13,269 nt of DNA from Bacteroidota bacterium (GTDB taxonomy: Bacteria; Bacteroidota; Rhodothermia; Rhodothermales; UBA10348): positions 1-13,269 of the forward strand of contig JACZYK010000040.1 in the NCBI GenBank assembly GCA_022571135.1, read 5' to 3'. Below, one piece after another: positions 1-7,433 of the stretch. Each line of letters opens with the position of its first letter. Position 1 is the first letter of the stretch. Position numbers and translations under genes: made by a program. Below the pieces are notes generated by a model, which was not told the origin of the DNA, did no database searches, and was given only the letters and a program-made list of their open reading frames with translations.

Positions 1-1116
1 AAGAGTCGCTTCGTGGCCGCGGATGATTTGCGGGAGGCCCTGTTCATTGACGGTCGAGCCTGTAAACATCATACCGAAGCCGCTCGGAAATTCGGCAATC
101 ACCTGCGTGTTGTCGGTCACGGTACGGTCATTCGGGCCGACTTCTTCAAGCGTAATTTTATTCGAACCCAGACAGACCACGCGGCTCGGGAACTCGGTCG
201 TTCCCGTGGCGATAATGAGCGGGTGGATACGGTGTGCGAGCAGGTCGCCAAGGATTCCCGCGCAGTAGTGCAGGTATTTGCGCCAGCGGTGATAGTGTTC
301 ACGGTTGAAAGCCGGGCGGTTGGCGACCTTTCCCAGCCAGTGCTCCCAGTTCATGGTCTGCGGCGTGACTCCTTCCTCGAGCGCGTAGTAATTCCACTCA
401 CCGGTCGTGGAGTTTCGCATGTACGAGTTCTGTGCGAGTACGAGCGAGCCTATCTTACCGGCTTTAATCATCTCGGCCGCAACGTGCCATTTACCTTCCG
501 TGCAGTATTGTGAACCGATTTGAAATTTCATGCCGGTTCGCCGGACAGTGTCGTAGATGTCAAACGCCTCCGGGAGATACCGGGTCATGGGTTTCTCACA
601 ATACACGTGCTTTCCTGCCTCCATGGCGTCGATCGCGACTTGTGCATGCCAGTGATCCACCGTGCCGATGAATACGACGTCGATATCGTCACGCTCCAAC
701 AGTCTACGGTGATCTTCGTAGGTCTCAACGCTATAGTCACCGAGACTGTCAGTCGTACGCGCCAGCTCCAGTATAGCCTTGACCCGATCACGGCGACCCG
801 AGTAGAGATCACAACCGGCTACACCCACGGCGTTATAGTTGTGTTCGTGCCATCTCCTGCCCTCGTCATTGGGGAGATTGGTGATCGCACGGACGTGCGT
901 GAAACCCTGGCCTCCGACACCGACGAAACCGATACGCAGCCGGTCATTGGCTCCGAGGACGCTCGGGGGCGGCGGTGCGATGGATTTCCTGGGTTTTGCG
1001 GCCGCCGTGCTTTTCGTGCTGATGCCGGCAACGAGGGCAGTTGCGGCGATTGCTCCCTTCTTTATAAAGTCGCGGCGGGAGGTGGGATTGGTTCCGTTTG
1101 TACCTGAATTCTTCAT
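1..1116 (-). CDS. Tat-exported Gfo/Idh/MocA-family oxidoreductase (C-terminus cut by window edge)
   Basis: An open frame of 372 codons runs from an ATG at 1116 off the left edge with no stop, so the C-terminus is missing. Residues 13-19 read SRRDFIK, a twin-arginine motif, followed by a hydrophobic stretch (about 21-32) and an Ala-rich region. This predicts folded export by the Tat system. A Rossmann nucleotide-binding start follows at 61-70 (RIGFVGVGGQ), and the family hallmark GKHVYCEKP lies at 168-176, with EKP at 174-176. The segment around 289-299 (LGDLLAHRIHP) corresponds to the second-domain substrate region. Known family members are NAD(P)-dependent sugar, inositol or glycan-processing dehydrogenases, often exported in Bacteroidota. 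The substrate cannot be read from sequence. The gene is divergent from the YceI-like gene, and I see no clear ribosome binding site. Family assignment is secure; the specific reaction is unknown. Confidence 0.93.
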   Translation of the reverse strand, partial: MKNSGTNGTNPTSRRDFIKKGAIAATALVAGISTKSTAAAKPRKSIAPPPPSVLGANDRLRIGFVGVGGQGFTHVRAITNLPNDEGRRWHEHNYNAVGVAGCDLYSGRRDRVKAILELARTTDSLGDYSVETYEDHRRLLERDDIDVVFIGTVDHWHAQVAIDAMEAGKHVYCEKPMTRYLPEAFDIYDTVRRTGMKFQIGSQYCTEGKWHVAAEMIKAGKIGSLVLAQNSYMRNSTTGEWNYYALEEGVTPQTMNWEHWLGKVANRPAFNREHYHRWRKYLHYCAGILGDLLAHRIHPLIIATGTTEFPSRVVCLGSNKITLEEVGPNDRTVTDNTQVIAEFPSGFGMMFTGSTVNEQGLPQIIRGHEATL

Positions 1117-1312
1117 GGATGGAGATGGAACGGGTTGGTGTGCAGTTGGAAGAAACGGGGATGGCCAGAAGTCGTCGCGCCGCTTCACATCGACAGCGTC
1201 TAAAAGATAAGATAGGAGAAGACAAATCCCATCGTCTAATAGTATCCGGACTCCTTAAACCCTTGGCGTCGAGATGGTAAATTAAGTACCGCTCCTGACG
1301 TAGTTTGCCGGG

Positions 1313-1346
1313 GCCCGCCCGGTTGCTCGTGAGCCGGCGGGCGGGC
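1313..1346. repeat. GC-rich hairpin in the leader of the YceI-like gene
   Basis: GCCCGCCCG at 1313-1321 pairs perfectly over 9 bases with CGGGCGGGC at 1338-1346. The loop itself contains a small GCTC/GAGC inverted repeat (1325-1334). There is no T-run on either side and the two flanking genes are divergent, so it is not a convincing terminator. It ends 36 bases before the YceI-like start codon and could be a 5' leader structure on that transcript. Function is unknown. Confidence 0.5.
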
Positions 1347-1382
1347 ACAGATTATCTCGGCCAGCTTCAGACGCAGATCATC

Positions 1383-1976
1383 ATGAACAGGATTTCTTTG
1401 ACCATCGTGCTTCTCGGTTTCATTTTCGTACTTCCAGCGGAGAAGAATTGTCAGGCCCAAGAGCGTCATTCCTTTCTTCCAGATAGCAAACTCTGGATAT
1501 CGGGAGATTCGAATCGCAGCTTCTGGATCGTCGAATTGGATGATTTTTCAGGCTGGATCGATCTGTCGGTAGATGAAGCCGGATCGTTTTACGTTCACGG
1601 AGCCGAACTTACTGTCGCGGCCAGGAAAATCAAGAGCGACAGAGGCATCATCATGAACCGGTTGATGTACCGGGCTCTGAAAACAAACGAACACGAGACC
1701 ATCACGTATATCCTAGCAAGTGCCGAGCGGGTGGAGGGCGCATCGGCCGATTCCGTCTATTTTGCAACGGTCGGAAACCTTACGCTGGCCGGCATCACCA
1801 ACGAAATAGAGTTCGTCATAGCTTCAGCTCGGTCTGAGGATACCTACTACTTCAGGGGTGTATACCCCATGAAAATGACCGAATACGGGATGGAACCCCC
1901 GGTGGCCATGTTTGGCGCTCTGCATACGAGAGACGACGTGACGGTGCACTTCGAATGGGTCGTCGGGAGTAATTAG
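1383..1976 (+). CDS. Secreted YceI-like domain protein
   Basis: 197 residues. The ATG at 1383 is preferred to an upstream in-frame start at 1305 because it places a signal peptide at the very N-terminus: hydrophobic residues 5-18, then a polar region ending in an AQ-type cleavage area near residue 26. The mature part shows YceI-family features. MNRLMYRALKTNEHETITYI (91-110) matches the family's 'M...LK..EHP.I.F' segment. GNLTLAGITNEIEF (131-144) matches its 'GdLTi.GvTk.v.f' strand. KMTEYGMEPPVAMFGAL (164-180) matches the terminal part seen in Bacteroidota members. YceI proteins are lipocalin-like beta-barrels in the periplasm that bind isoprenoid or other lipid chains. The ligand here is unknown. 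The gene converges on the threonine synthase-like gene, with 30 bases between the stops. No strong ribosome binding site is seen. Confidence 0.85.
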   Translation: MNRISLTIVLLGFIFVLPAEKNCQAQERHSFLPDSKLWISGDSNRSFWIVELDDFSGWIDLSVDEAGSFYVHGAELTVAARKIKSDRGIIMNRLMYRALKTNEHETITYILASAERVEGASADSVYFATVGNLTLAGITNEIEFVIASARSEDTYYFRGVYPMKMTEYGMEPPVAMFGALHTRDDVTVHFEWVVGSN

Positions 1977-2006
1977 AGATCCAGGAAGCGCCGCACACAG
2001 AGCATT

Positions 2007-3242
2007 CTATGGAAGACACTTTCTGGTCAGAAGCTCCCAATCAGCCTCGTTTTCCGGATTGAACATCGGGATGACGCCATCAAAGAGATCCACATTCTTC
2101 TGCAAAGCGCCGCAGTTGAACAGCACCACGCGTTCGTTCTCTCCGATCCAGCCGTTGGAGGAAAGTTCTTCCACCGCGCCGATGCAGGCCGCTGTCTCCG
2201 GACCCGTCGAGATTCCCTCCATGCTCGCGCCGAGTTTCATCCAATCCAAAATCTCGCTTTCGGAGACCGCAATCGCGATCCCCGAACTTTCCCGAATCGC
2301 GTCCAGGATCATGAAGTCTCCCACGGCGGCCGGGACTCTCAGGCCCATCGCGATGGTCCTGGCATTCTCGAAAAAGGTACAGAAACGTTCACCGGCTTCG
2401 AACGCTCTCACGACGGGGCAGCAACCATCCGACTGAACAGAGACCATCCTCGGCATGTTCTCCGACACCAGCCATCCGAGTTCTCTCAATTCGTGAAATG
2501 CCTTCCACATACCGATCAGACCGGTGCCGCCGCCCGTCGGATATACGATTACGTCGGGCAGGCGCCAGCCGAACTGTTCCGCAATTTCGAGCCCCATTGT
2601 TTTCTTGCCCTCTATCCGGTACGGCTCCTTCAGGGTGGATACGTCGAACCAGCCAACCCTTTCCTTGCCCTGGCCCACGATTTTTCCACAGTCCGTTATT
2701 ACGCCGTCGACGCGGAACACCCGCGCCCCGAGCTGAACCGTTTCGAACTGGTTGACTATTGGCGTATCGACCGGTACGAAGACGAACGATTCAATACCTG
2801 CCCGGGATGCATACGCCGCCAGCGCTCCTCCAGCGTTTCCTGCCGTCGGTATAGCCATTCTTTTGATTCCGAAGGAGGCGGCCATGGTCACCGCAGCCGC
2901 AAGGCCACGGGCTTTGAAGGATCCTGTGGGAAGCTGGGATTCGTCCTTGATCCAGAGATCGCGAAGTCCGAGGTGATGACCGAGTCGCTCGCATTTCAGA
3001 AGCGGCGTCATACCTTCTCCGAGCGTGACGATGGAAGCCTCGTCTTCAACAGGCATCAACTCTCTGTACCTCCACATCGATGAGACCCGAGAGGCGAACT
3101 GGTCCGGAGATACCGCCTCCCTGACCCTGTCCAGGTCGTAGCGGACCCAGAGCGGCCTGTCCGCATGCATTGTTTGAATCCGGCGGGCTTCGAGCCGGGT
3201 GCCGTCGATGGCGCTCTCTAGATGGGTAACGAAAGAGGGCAT
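2007..3242 (-). CDS. Threonine synthase-family PLP-dependent enzyme
   Basis: 411 residues from ATG 3242. The frame extends to a GTG at 3287, but the added 15 residues look non-native, and family-type sequence begins just after this ATG. Fold type II PLP features are clear. PTGSFKARG (105-113) carries the Schiff-base lysine K110. TAGNAGGA (133-140) is the substrate/carboxylate loop. PTGGGTGLIG (235-244) is the phosphate-binding glycine loop. FNCGALQKN (375-383) is near the C-terminus. Threonine synthase converts O-phosphohomoserine to threonine and phosphate. The N-terminus (LESAIDG to RPLWVRYDL, about 8-37) aligns by eye with the zinc-ribbon segment of archaeal-type threonine synthases, but the metal-binding cysteines are absent. 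The SFKARG active-site variant and the lack of other thr genes nearby leave open a related beta-replacing or dehydratase activity. Threonine synthase is the most likely name. Confidence 0.87.
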   Translation of the reverse strand: MPSFVTHLESAIDGTRLEARRIQTMHADRPLWVRYDLDRVREAVSPDQFASRVSSMWRYRELMPVEDEASIVTLGEGMTPLLKCERLGHHLGLRDLWIKDESQLPTGSFKARGLAAAVTMAASFGIKRMAIPTAGNAGGALAAYASRAGIESFVFVPVDTPIVNQFETVQLGARVFRVDGVITDCGKIVGQGKERVGWFDVSTLKEPYRIEGKKTMGLEIAEQFGWRLPDVIVYPTGGGTGLIGMWKAFHELRELGWLVSENMPRMVSVQSDGCCPVVRAFEAGERFCTFFENARTIAMGLRVPAAVGDFMILDAIRESSGIAIAVSESEILDWMKLGASMEGISTGPETAACIGAVEELSSNGWIGENERVVLFNCGALQKNVDLFDGVIPMFNPENEADWELLTRKCLP

Positions 3243-3606
3243 GGCGACTGGGAAAATGTTGTTGACGAATCCGGCGTTAAAATACACGCCTCGTCCGCCC
3301 CGTGCGTCACGAGGTGTTTGCAGAATCTGTTGAATCCATCAGGCTAGAAGGCGCACAGGATCATCCAGGCTCTGGGTACCTAATCTCCGGGACACGAGAG
3401 AGCTCTTCATTGTATGCACCGTGTAACTCCCTCCATCATGGTCACGTGCGTGCATGCAGGCCACAGACCCATCGGTGATCATGTGCTCGCCGACGTGGAA
3501 GGTGTTCAGGTAGAAAACTGTGCCACTCCGTTTTTGCCTAGAATCTCAAGACGGCGTATCGTATCTGTAACATGCGTTAAAGTACATGAATGCCGGGAGA
3601 CAAATC
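3243..3606. other. Divergent intergenic region, no gene seen
   Basis: 364 bases between two divergent genes. I find no convincing ORF or RNA gene. A weak promoter candidate for the rightward gene is TTGCCT (3534-3539), a 17-base spacer and TATCGT (3557-3562), with four of six matches in each box. It would give a leader of roughly 35-40 bases. The box matches are too poor to call it as a promoter, and the host sigma-factor consensus is not known. Confidence 0.35.
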
Positions 3607-4269
3607 ATGAAGAAGGCAACGTCCTCATTGGCCATCCTGATCTGCTCTATCACTCTTGTGTATAGTGCTGGAGCCCACGTCAGGATGATCTATCCCGCAG
3701 GTGGAGAATCGTTTTTCACAGGAAGTGACGTCACCGTCGAATGGATACGTGATCAAGAACATAACCAACTAAATTGGGATTTGTATTTCTCTTCCGATGG
3801 CGGGTCCACGTGGCAACCCATCAGACTTGACATACCTGAAAATCAGTTTACGTATCTGTGGAGAGTCCCGAAGAATGAGACAGCGACCATGTCGGCTCGG
3901 ATCAAGGTCGTTCAGGATAATGTCGGTATGAATTATGAAGCCCAGACCTTCAACTTCACTATCGGGTCTGTCGCTACGGTCATCGAAGGCGGGAATGATC
4001 TGCCAGAGCGACCGGAATTTCTAGCGGGCTATCCAAATCCGTTTTCCTCCGAGGCCACATTTCATTTCGTCATAGCGCATACAGGGCCCGTCGCCCTGGA
4101 GGTGTTCGACGTACTGGGAAAGAAAGTCGCGGTACTCGTAGACAGGGAGCTTGCGAGAGGCACCTATCGGGTCAGGTGGAACGCTGAGGGCCAGCCGAAC
4201 GGAGTCTATATTTACCAGATCAGAGCCGGAGATTTTGTTCAGAGTAAGAGAGTACTTCTTATCAGATGA
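3607..4269 (+). CDS. Small secreted protein with Ig-like domain and type IX secretion sorting domain
   Basis: 220 residues. The ATG at 3607 is chosen over one at 3586 because GGGAG (3595-3599) sits 7 bases before it and a textbook signal peptide starts there: KK, then hydrophobic 6-19, then YSAGA. Residues 24-119 form a beta-rich Ig-like module with YPAGGE (29-34), VEW (44-46), LYFSSDGGSTW (59-69) and ARIKVVQDN (97-105). Residues 139-220 are a Por/T9SS type A sorting domain: GYPNPFSSEATF, VFDVLGKKV, GTYRVRW, NGVYIYQI and terminal KRVLLIR. This predicts Sec export, then T9SS passage across the outer membrane with tail cleavage. The likely cleavage after AGA would leave His24 as the mature N-terminus. 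The biochemical role of the Ig-like part is not known to me. T9SS machinery genes are not in the window. Confidence 0.85.
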   Translation: MKKATSSLAILICSITLVYSAGAHVRMIYPAGGESFFTGSDVTVEWIRDQEHNQLNWDLYFSSDGGSTWQPIRLDIPENQFTYLWRVPKNETATMSARIKVVQDNVGMNYEAQTFNFTIGSVATVIEGGNDLPERPEFLAGYPNPFSSEATFHFVIAHTGPVALEVFDVLGKKVAVLVDRELARGTYRVRWNAEGQPNGVYIYQIRAGDFVQSKRVLLIR

Positions 4270-4589
4270 GACGCCATGCGTGGACGCACAGCAGCCCCTA
4301 CCGCTTGCTCGAAAACCACATCGGCAACGGCTATGCCGCCACCAAGTCTCGCCACCTCTTCGGATAGCCTGGCGTGGAGTCTATCGACCGGCTAACATCC
4401 CACTCCGTAGCGCTAAATAATTTCTATCATGTAGTGCGAAAACCTGGTGTCGCCTGACGGGCGAATTGGATTATCTTCCCGGCGCGGGAATCCGGGTTAG
4501 TGAAACGTTCTATTACTTTCCGGACACTCACATTATGACGAGAGCTGCACGTCAGTATTCCCGTACAATGAAATCAAATTCCAGCGACA
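4270..4589. other. Intergenic region with a possible coupled micro-ORF and a short palindrome
   Basis: 320 bases between the T9SS-sorted gene and the peroxiredoxin-like gene. An ATG at 4266 overlaps the preceding TGA stop (ATGA) and opens a 33-codon frame to TAG at 4367. Its product contains LLENHIGNGYAATKSRHLFG. I do not recognise it, and it may be chance. TTCCCG (4476-4481) and CGGGAA (4485-4490) form a perfect 6-base inverted repeat around GCG. It has no T-run, so it is not a clear terminator. No other gene or RNA is seen. Confidence 0.35.
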
Positions 4590-5267
4590 ATGAGAAACCA
4601 TAAAGATATCCGACGGATTTCGACCGTATTCCTGGTTGCCGTTTTATTGACTGGATCAGGATGCGAAGCTGAAAACGAACCGGTAGTTGAGGATACTGCT
4701 ATGGTGCCGGACCGTCCCGAAATGGTCCGGCCGTTGTTACCGGGAATGAAGGCGGCCCCTTTTTCGCTGACCGCGGCTGACGGTTCACAATACGAATTTA
4801 GTCCGGATGCGCTCGACAGACCCGTCGTTCTGATCTTCTACCGTGGCGGCTGGTGTCCTTACTGCACTCGACACCTTGCGTCGCTGCGAAACGTCGAATC
4901 CGAAATTATCGAGATGGGATACGACGTGCTCTTCGTCAGCGCCGACAGATACGAAGTGATCAGGGAGAGTCTACAGGTGGAGGGTGTAGAGTACACGCTG
5001 CTCGCAGATAATCATCTAACTGCTGCGCGGGATTATGGCATCGCCTTTCGACTCGATGATGCGACGGCCGAGCGGTACATCTCCGGCGGCGCCGATATCG
5101 AACATGCGTCGGGCGAGACGCACCACTGGCTTCCCGTACCTGCTGTATTCATCGTCGGGCGAGACGGCATTATTCGTTTCCAATATGTCAATCCGAACTA
5201 CAGGGTTCGCATTCAGCCCGAACTCCTCGTGACGGCCGCATCGCTGGCGATCGCCGACGACGCCTGA
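4590..5267 (+). CDS. Exported peroxiredoxin-like (AhpC/TSA, thioredoxin-fold) protein, possible lipoprotein
   Basis: 225 residues. The N-terminus has basic residues (RNHKDIRR), a hydrophobic stretch (12-20) and TGSGC with Cys25. This is a plausible but imperfect lipobox, because the usual Leu three residues before the Cys is a Gly. An acidic, Pro-rich linker follows to about residue 50. The catalytic domain begins at PGMKAAPFSLTAADG (51-65). It has FYRGGWCPYC (83-92), giving a CxxC pair Cys89/Cys92 after the first beta strand, a SADR segment (117-120), and LPVPAVFIVGRDG (181-193), the cis-proline region. The protein fits peroxiredoxin-like thiol peroxidases or disulphide reductases of the periplasm that detoxify peroxides or reduce protein thiols. 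Peroxidase and thioredoxin-like activity cannot be separated from sequence. It stands alone and is convergent with dnaK. Confidence 0.85.
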   Translation: MRNHKDIRRISTVFLVAVLLTGSGCEAENEPVVEDTAMVPDRPEMVRPLLPGMKAAPFSLTAADGSQYEFSPDALDRPVVLIFYRGGWCPYCTRHLASLRNVESEIIEMGYDVLFVSADRYEVIRESLQVEGVEYTLLADNHLTAARDYGIAFRLDDATAERYISGGADIEHASGETHHWLPVPAVFIVGRDGIIRFQYVNPNYRVRIQPELLVTAASLAIADDA

Positions 5268-5276
5268 GTCGATGAT

Positions 5277-5295
5277 CCGGGGTTGGAAGCCCCGG
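5277..5295. repeat. Short hairpin after the peroxiredoxin-like gene
   Basis: CCGGGG (5277-5282) and CCCCGG (5290-5295) form a perfect 6-base stem with a 7-base loop, 10 bases after the peroxiredoxin-like stop. There is no following T-run on the plus strand. It may help end or stabilise the rightward transcript, but it does not meet the usual intrinsic-terminator pattern. Its right arm repeats as GCCCCGG at 5308-5314 in the next hairpin, so the two structures could compete. Confidence 0.4.
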
Positions 5296-5302
5296 AAGAA
5301 GT

Positions 5303-5338
5303 AAAAAGCCCCGGCATCCTTTTTGGACATCGGGGCTT
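5303..5338 (-). terminator. Rho-independent terminator of dnaK
   Basis: On the minus strand an 8-base stem (5331-5338 with 5306-5313, AAGCCCCG/CGGGGCTT) is followed directly by a run of five T (complement of A at 5303-5307). An internal TCC/GGA pairing (5317-5319 with 5325-5327) can extend the structure. It begins about 20 bases past the dnaK stop codon. The T-run lies only on the minus-strand side, so this is a dnaK terminator rather than a bidirectional one. Confidence 0.8.
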
Positions 5339-5358
5339 CTCGATGTTCAGCGTAGCTC

Positions 5359-7272
5359 CTACGCGCTGTCGTCGTCATCGACCACTTCGAAGTCAACGTC
5401 CGTGACATCGTTCTCTTCGTCGACTTTCGGTTCAACTGTGGCTCCATCGCCACCGGCCGACGCCTCCGCCTGCTGAGCCGCGTAGAGATCCTGGCTGGCG
5501 TCGTTCCAGGCTTCGTTGAGCTGCTGCATCGCGGAGTCAATCTCAGCGATATCACGCTCCTTGTGGGCTACACGGAGCCGTTCTAGCGAGGCCTCGATCT
5601 TGGCCTTCTTGTCCTCCGGTAGCTTGTCGCCGTATTCGGAGAGGTTCTTTTCACTCGAGAAGATGAGCGAATCCGCCGCGTTGATCTTGTCTATCTCTTC
5701 GCGCCTCTTCTTGTCCTCGTCCGCGTGCGACTTGGCATCATTACGCATCTTTTCGATTTCGGCATCGGTGAGTCCACTCGAAGCCTCTATTCGGATCGAC
5801 TGTTTCTTGCCCGTTGCATGATCCTTCGCCGAGACGCTTATCATGCCGTTGGCGTCCATATCGAACGAAACCTCTATCTGAGGCATGCCCCGCGAAGACG
5901 GCGGGATACCGTCGAGATGGAAGCGACCGATGGTTCGATTGTCCGCGGCCATCGAACGGTCTCCCTGTAGCACATGAATCTCTACGGACGGCTGATTGTC
6001 CGAAGCCGTAGAGAATGTTTCGCTCTTCGTGGTCGGGATTGTCGTGTTGGCCGCAATGAGAAGCGTCATGACACCGCCGAGTGTCTCGATGCCGAGGTTT
6101 AGCGGTGTGACGTCGAGTAGTAGTACATCAGAGACGTCGCCCGAAAGAACGCCGCCCTGGATGGCCGCACCCACGGCCACGACTTCGTCAGGATTTACTG
6201 ACCTGTTGGCCTTCTTGCCGAAGAACTCTTCGACGACCTCCTGAATCCGTGGGATTCGCGTGGAGCCGCCGACCAGGATGACCTCGTCTATCTTGTCCTT
6301 CGAGAATCCTGCGTCCTTGAGCGCCTTCTCCATCGGAGGAATCGTGCGAGTGACCAGGTCGTCGACCAGCTTCTCGAACTGGGCTCTTGTGAGGTCCATT
6401 GTGAGGTGCTTGGGCCCGTCCTGCGTGGCCGTAATGAACGGCAGGTTGATTGTCGTCTGCGTCGCACTCGACAGCTCGATTTTGGCTTTCTCTGCGGCCT
6501 CTTTCAGTCGCTGAAGCGCCATTGCATCCTTGCGAAGATCTATGCCATCGGACTTGTTGAATTCGTCCGCGATATAGTCGATGAGTCGCTGGTCAAAGTC
6601 GTCTCCACCGAGATGCGTGTCTCCGTTCGTCGCCTTGACTTCGAACACACCGTCTCCCAACTCCAGAATAGAAATATCATACGTACCGCCTCCGAGGTCG
6701 AATACGGCTATGATTTCATCCTTGTGCTCCTTATCCAGACCATAGGCCAGCGCCGCCGCAGTAGGTTCATTGATGATGCGTCGAACCTGAAGTCCGGCGA
6801 TTTCGCCGGCCTCTTTCGTTGCCTTGCGCTGGGCGTCATTGAAGTAGGCGGGAACCGTGATAACGGCTTCTGTGACCTTTTCTCCTAGATAATCCTCAGC
6901 AGTTTGCTTCAATTTCTGAAGTATCATGGCCGAGATCTCCTGAGGCGTGTACACGCGGTCGTCGATCTTGACCCGGGCCGTATTATTATCGCCCTCGACG
7001 ACCTCATACGGTATCGTCTTCATCTCGGAAGCGACTTCGTCGTGCATGCGGCCCATGAAGCGTTTGATCGAGAAGATGGTATTGGTCGGATTGGTTATCG
7101 CCTGGCGCTTGGCGGGTGCTCCTACAAGTCGCTCCCCATCCTTCTTGAAGGCGACAATGGAGGGTGTAGTTCTTGCGCCCTCTGAGTTCTTAATCACAAC
7201 GGACTCACCGCCCTCCATGACGGCGACTACCGAGTTGGTTGTTCCCAGGTCGATGCCTATAATTTTTGCCAT
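5359..7272 (-). CDS. dnaK: Molecular chaperone DnaK (Hsp70)
   Basis: 637 residues, the usual bacterial DnaK length. ATG 7272 is used because MAKIIGIDLGTTNS is the canonical N-terminus; an upstream TTG at 7311 would add 13 atypical residues. The ATPase domain shows GIDLGTTNS (6-14), Lys70 in SIKRF, VPAYFNDAQR (140-149), NEPTAAALAYG (168-178) and FDLGGGTYDIS (191-201). The interdomain linker and start of the substrate domain follow as LLLDVTPLNLG. The beta-sandwich (QIEVSFDMDANG), the helical lid and an acidic tail ending in VDFEVVDDDDSA are all present. DnaK is the cytoplasmic ATP-driven folding chaperone working with DnaJ and GrpE. Neither co-chaperone gene is adjacent, and no CIRCE operator is seen upstream. 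The gene is divergent from pgsA. Confidence 0.98.
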   Translation of the reverse strand: MAKIIGIDLGTTNSVVAVMEGGESVVIKNSEGARTTPSIVAFKKDGERLVGAPAKRQAITNPTNTIFSIKRFMGRMHDEVASEMKTIPYEVVEGDNNTARVKIDDRVYTPQEISAMILQKLKQTAEDYLGEKVTEAVITVPAYFNDAQRKATKEAGEIAGLQVRRIINEPTAAALAYGLDKEHKDEIIAVFDLGGGTYDISILELGDGVFEVKATNGDTHLGGDDFDQRLIDYIADEFNKSDGIDLRKDAMALQRLKEAAEKAKIELSSATQTTINLPFITATQDGPKHLTMDLTRAQFEKLVDDLVTRTIPPMEKALKDAGFSKDKIDEVILVGGSTRIPRIQEVVEEFFGKKANRSVNPDEVVAVGAAIQGGVLSGDVSDVLLLDVTPLNLGIETLGGVMTLLIAANTTIPTTKSETFSTASDNQPSVEIHVLQGDRSMAADNRTIGRFHLDGIPPSSRGMPQIEVSFDMDANGMISVSAKDHATGKKQSIRIEASSGLTDAEIEKMRNDAKSHADEDKKRREEIDKINAADSLIFSSEKNLSEYGDKLPEDKKAKIEASLERLRVAHKERDIAEIDSAMQQLNEAWNDASQDLYAAQQAEASAGGDGATVEPKVDEENDVTDVDFEVVDDDDSA

Positions 7273-7282
7273 GCCTGAATAT

Positions 7283-7311
7283 CTTTTATCTGAGGTCGGT
7301 AATGGTGTCAA
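7283..7311 (-). promoter_or_regulatory. Candidate sigma70-type promoter for dnaK
   Basis: On the minus strand TTGACA (7311-7306) is a perfect -35 hexamer. A 17-base spacer then leads to TAAAAG (7288-7283), four of six matches to TATAAT. Transcription would begin only a few bases before the dnaK ATG at 7272, giving an almost leaderless mRNA and explaining the lack of a ribosome binding site. The -10 is imperfect, and some Bacteroidota use a different consensus. Confidence 0.3.
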
Positions 7312-7341
7312 ATCTGTCAGATTGACGCACTAATCACGTCG

Positions 7342-7358
7342 CTTGATACAGTATCAAG
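7342..7358. promoter_or_regulatory. Perfect 17-base inverted repeat, candidate operator between dnaK and pgsA
   Basis: CTTGATAC-A-GTATCAAG is an 8-base perfect dyad around a single base, in the 214-base gap between divergent dnaK and pgsA. The length and symmetry suit a homodimeric transcription factor. It differs from CIRCE (TTAGCACTC-N9-GAGTGCTAA), so it is not the classical HrcA operator. It lies about 70 bases from the dnaK start and about 130 from the pgsA start. The regulator is unknown. Confidence 0.45.
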
Positions 7359-7433
7359 AACAGTGCCGATTTGAATTATGCGACATAATGACAGATCCGC
7401 CGCCGGATATCGGACACCGGAGGATGAACCGGT

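Noticed and set aside
13..1107. Plus-strand open frames at 13-513 and 520-1107
   Set aside because: They lie opposite a clear Gfo/Idh/MocA gene on the minus strand. Their translations show no recognisable family features.
2493..3083. 196-codon plus-strand frame
   Set aside because: It is the shadow of the threonine synthase-like gene, which has complete PLP motifs on the other strand.
4151..4420. 89-codon plus-strand frame overlapping the T9SS-sorted gene
   Set aside because: It starts inside the sorting domain in another frame, and its product is Arg/Pro-rich with no recognisable family.
5516..7333. Several plus-strand frames across dnaK
   Set aside because: The opposite strand of a highly conserved dnaK gene commonly gives long spurious frames. 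No motif or start signal supports them.
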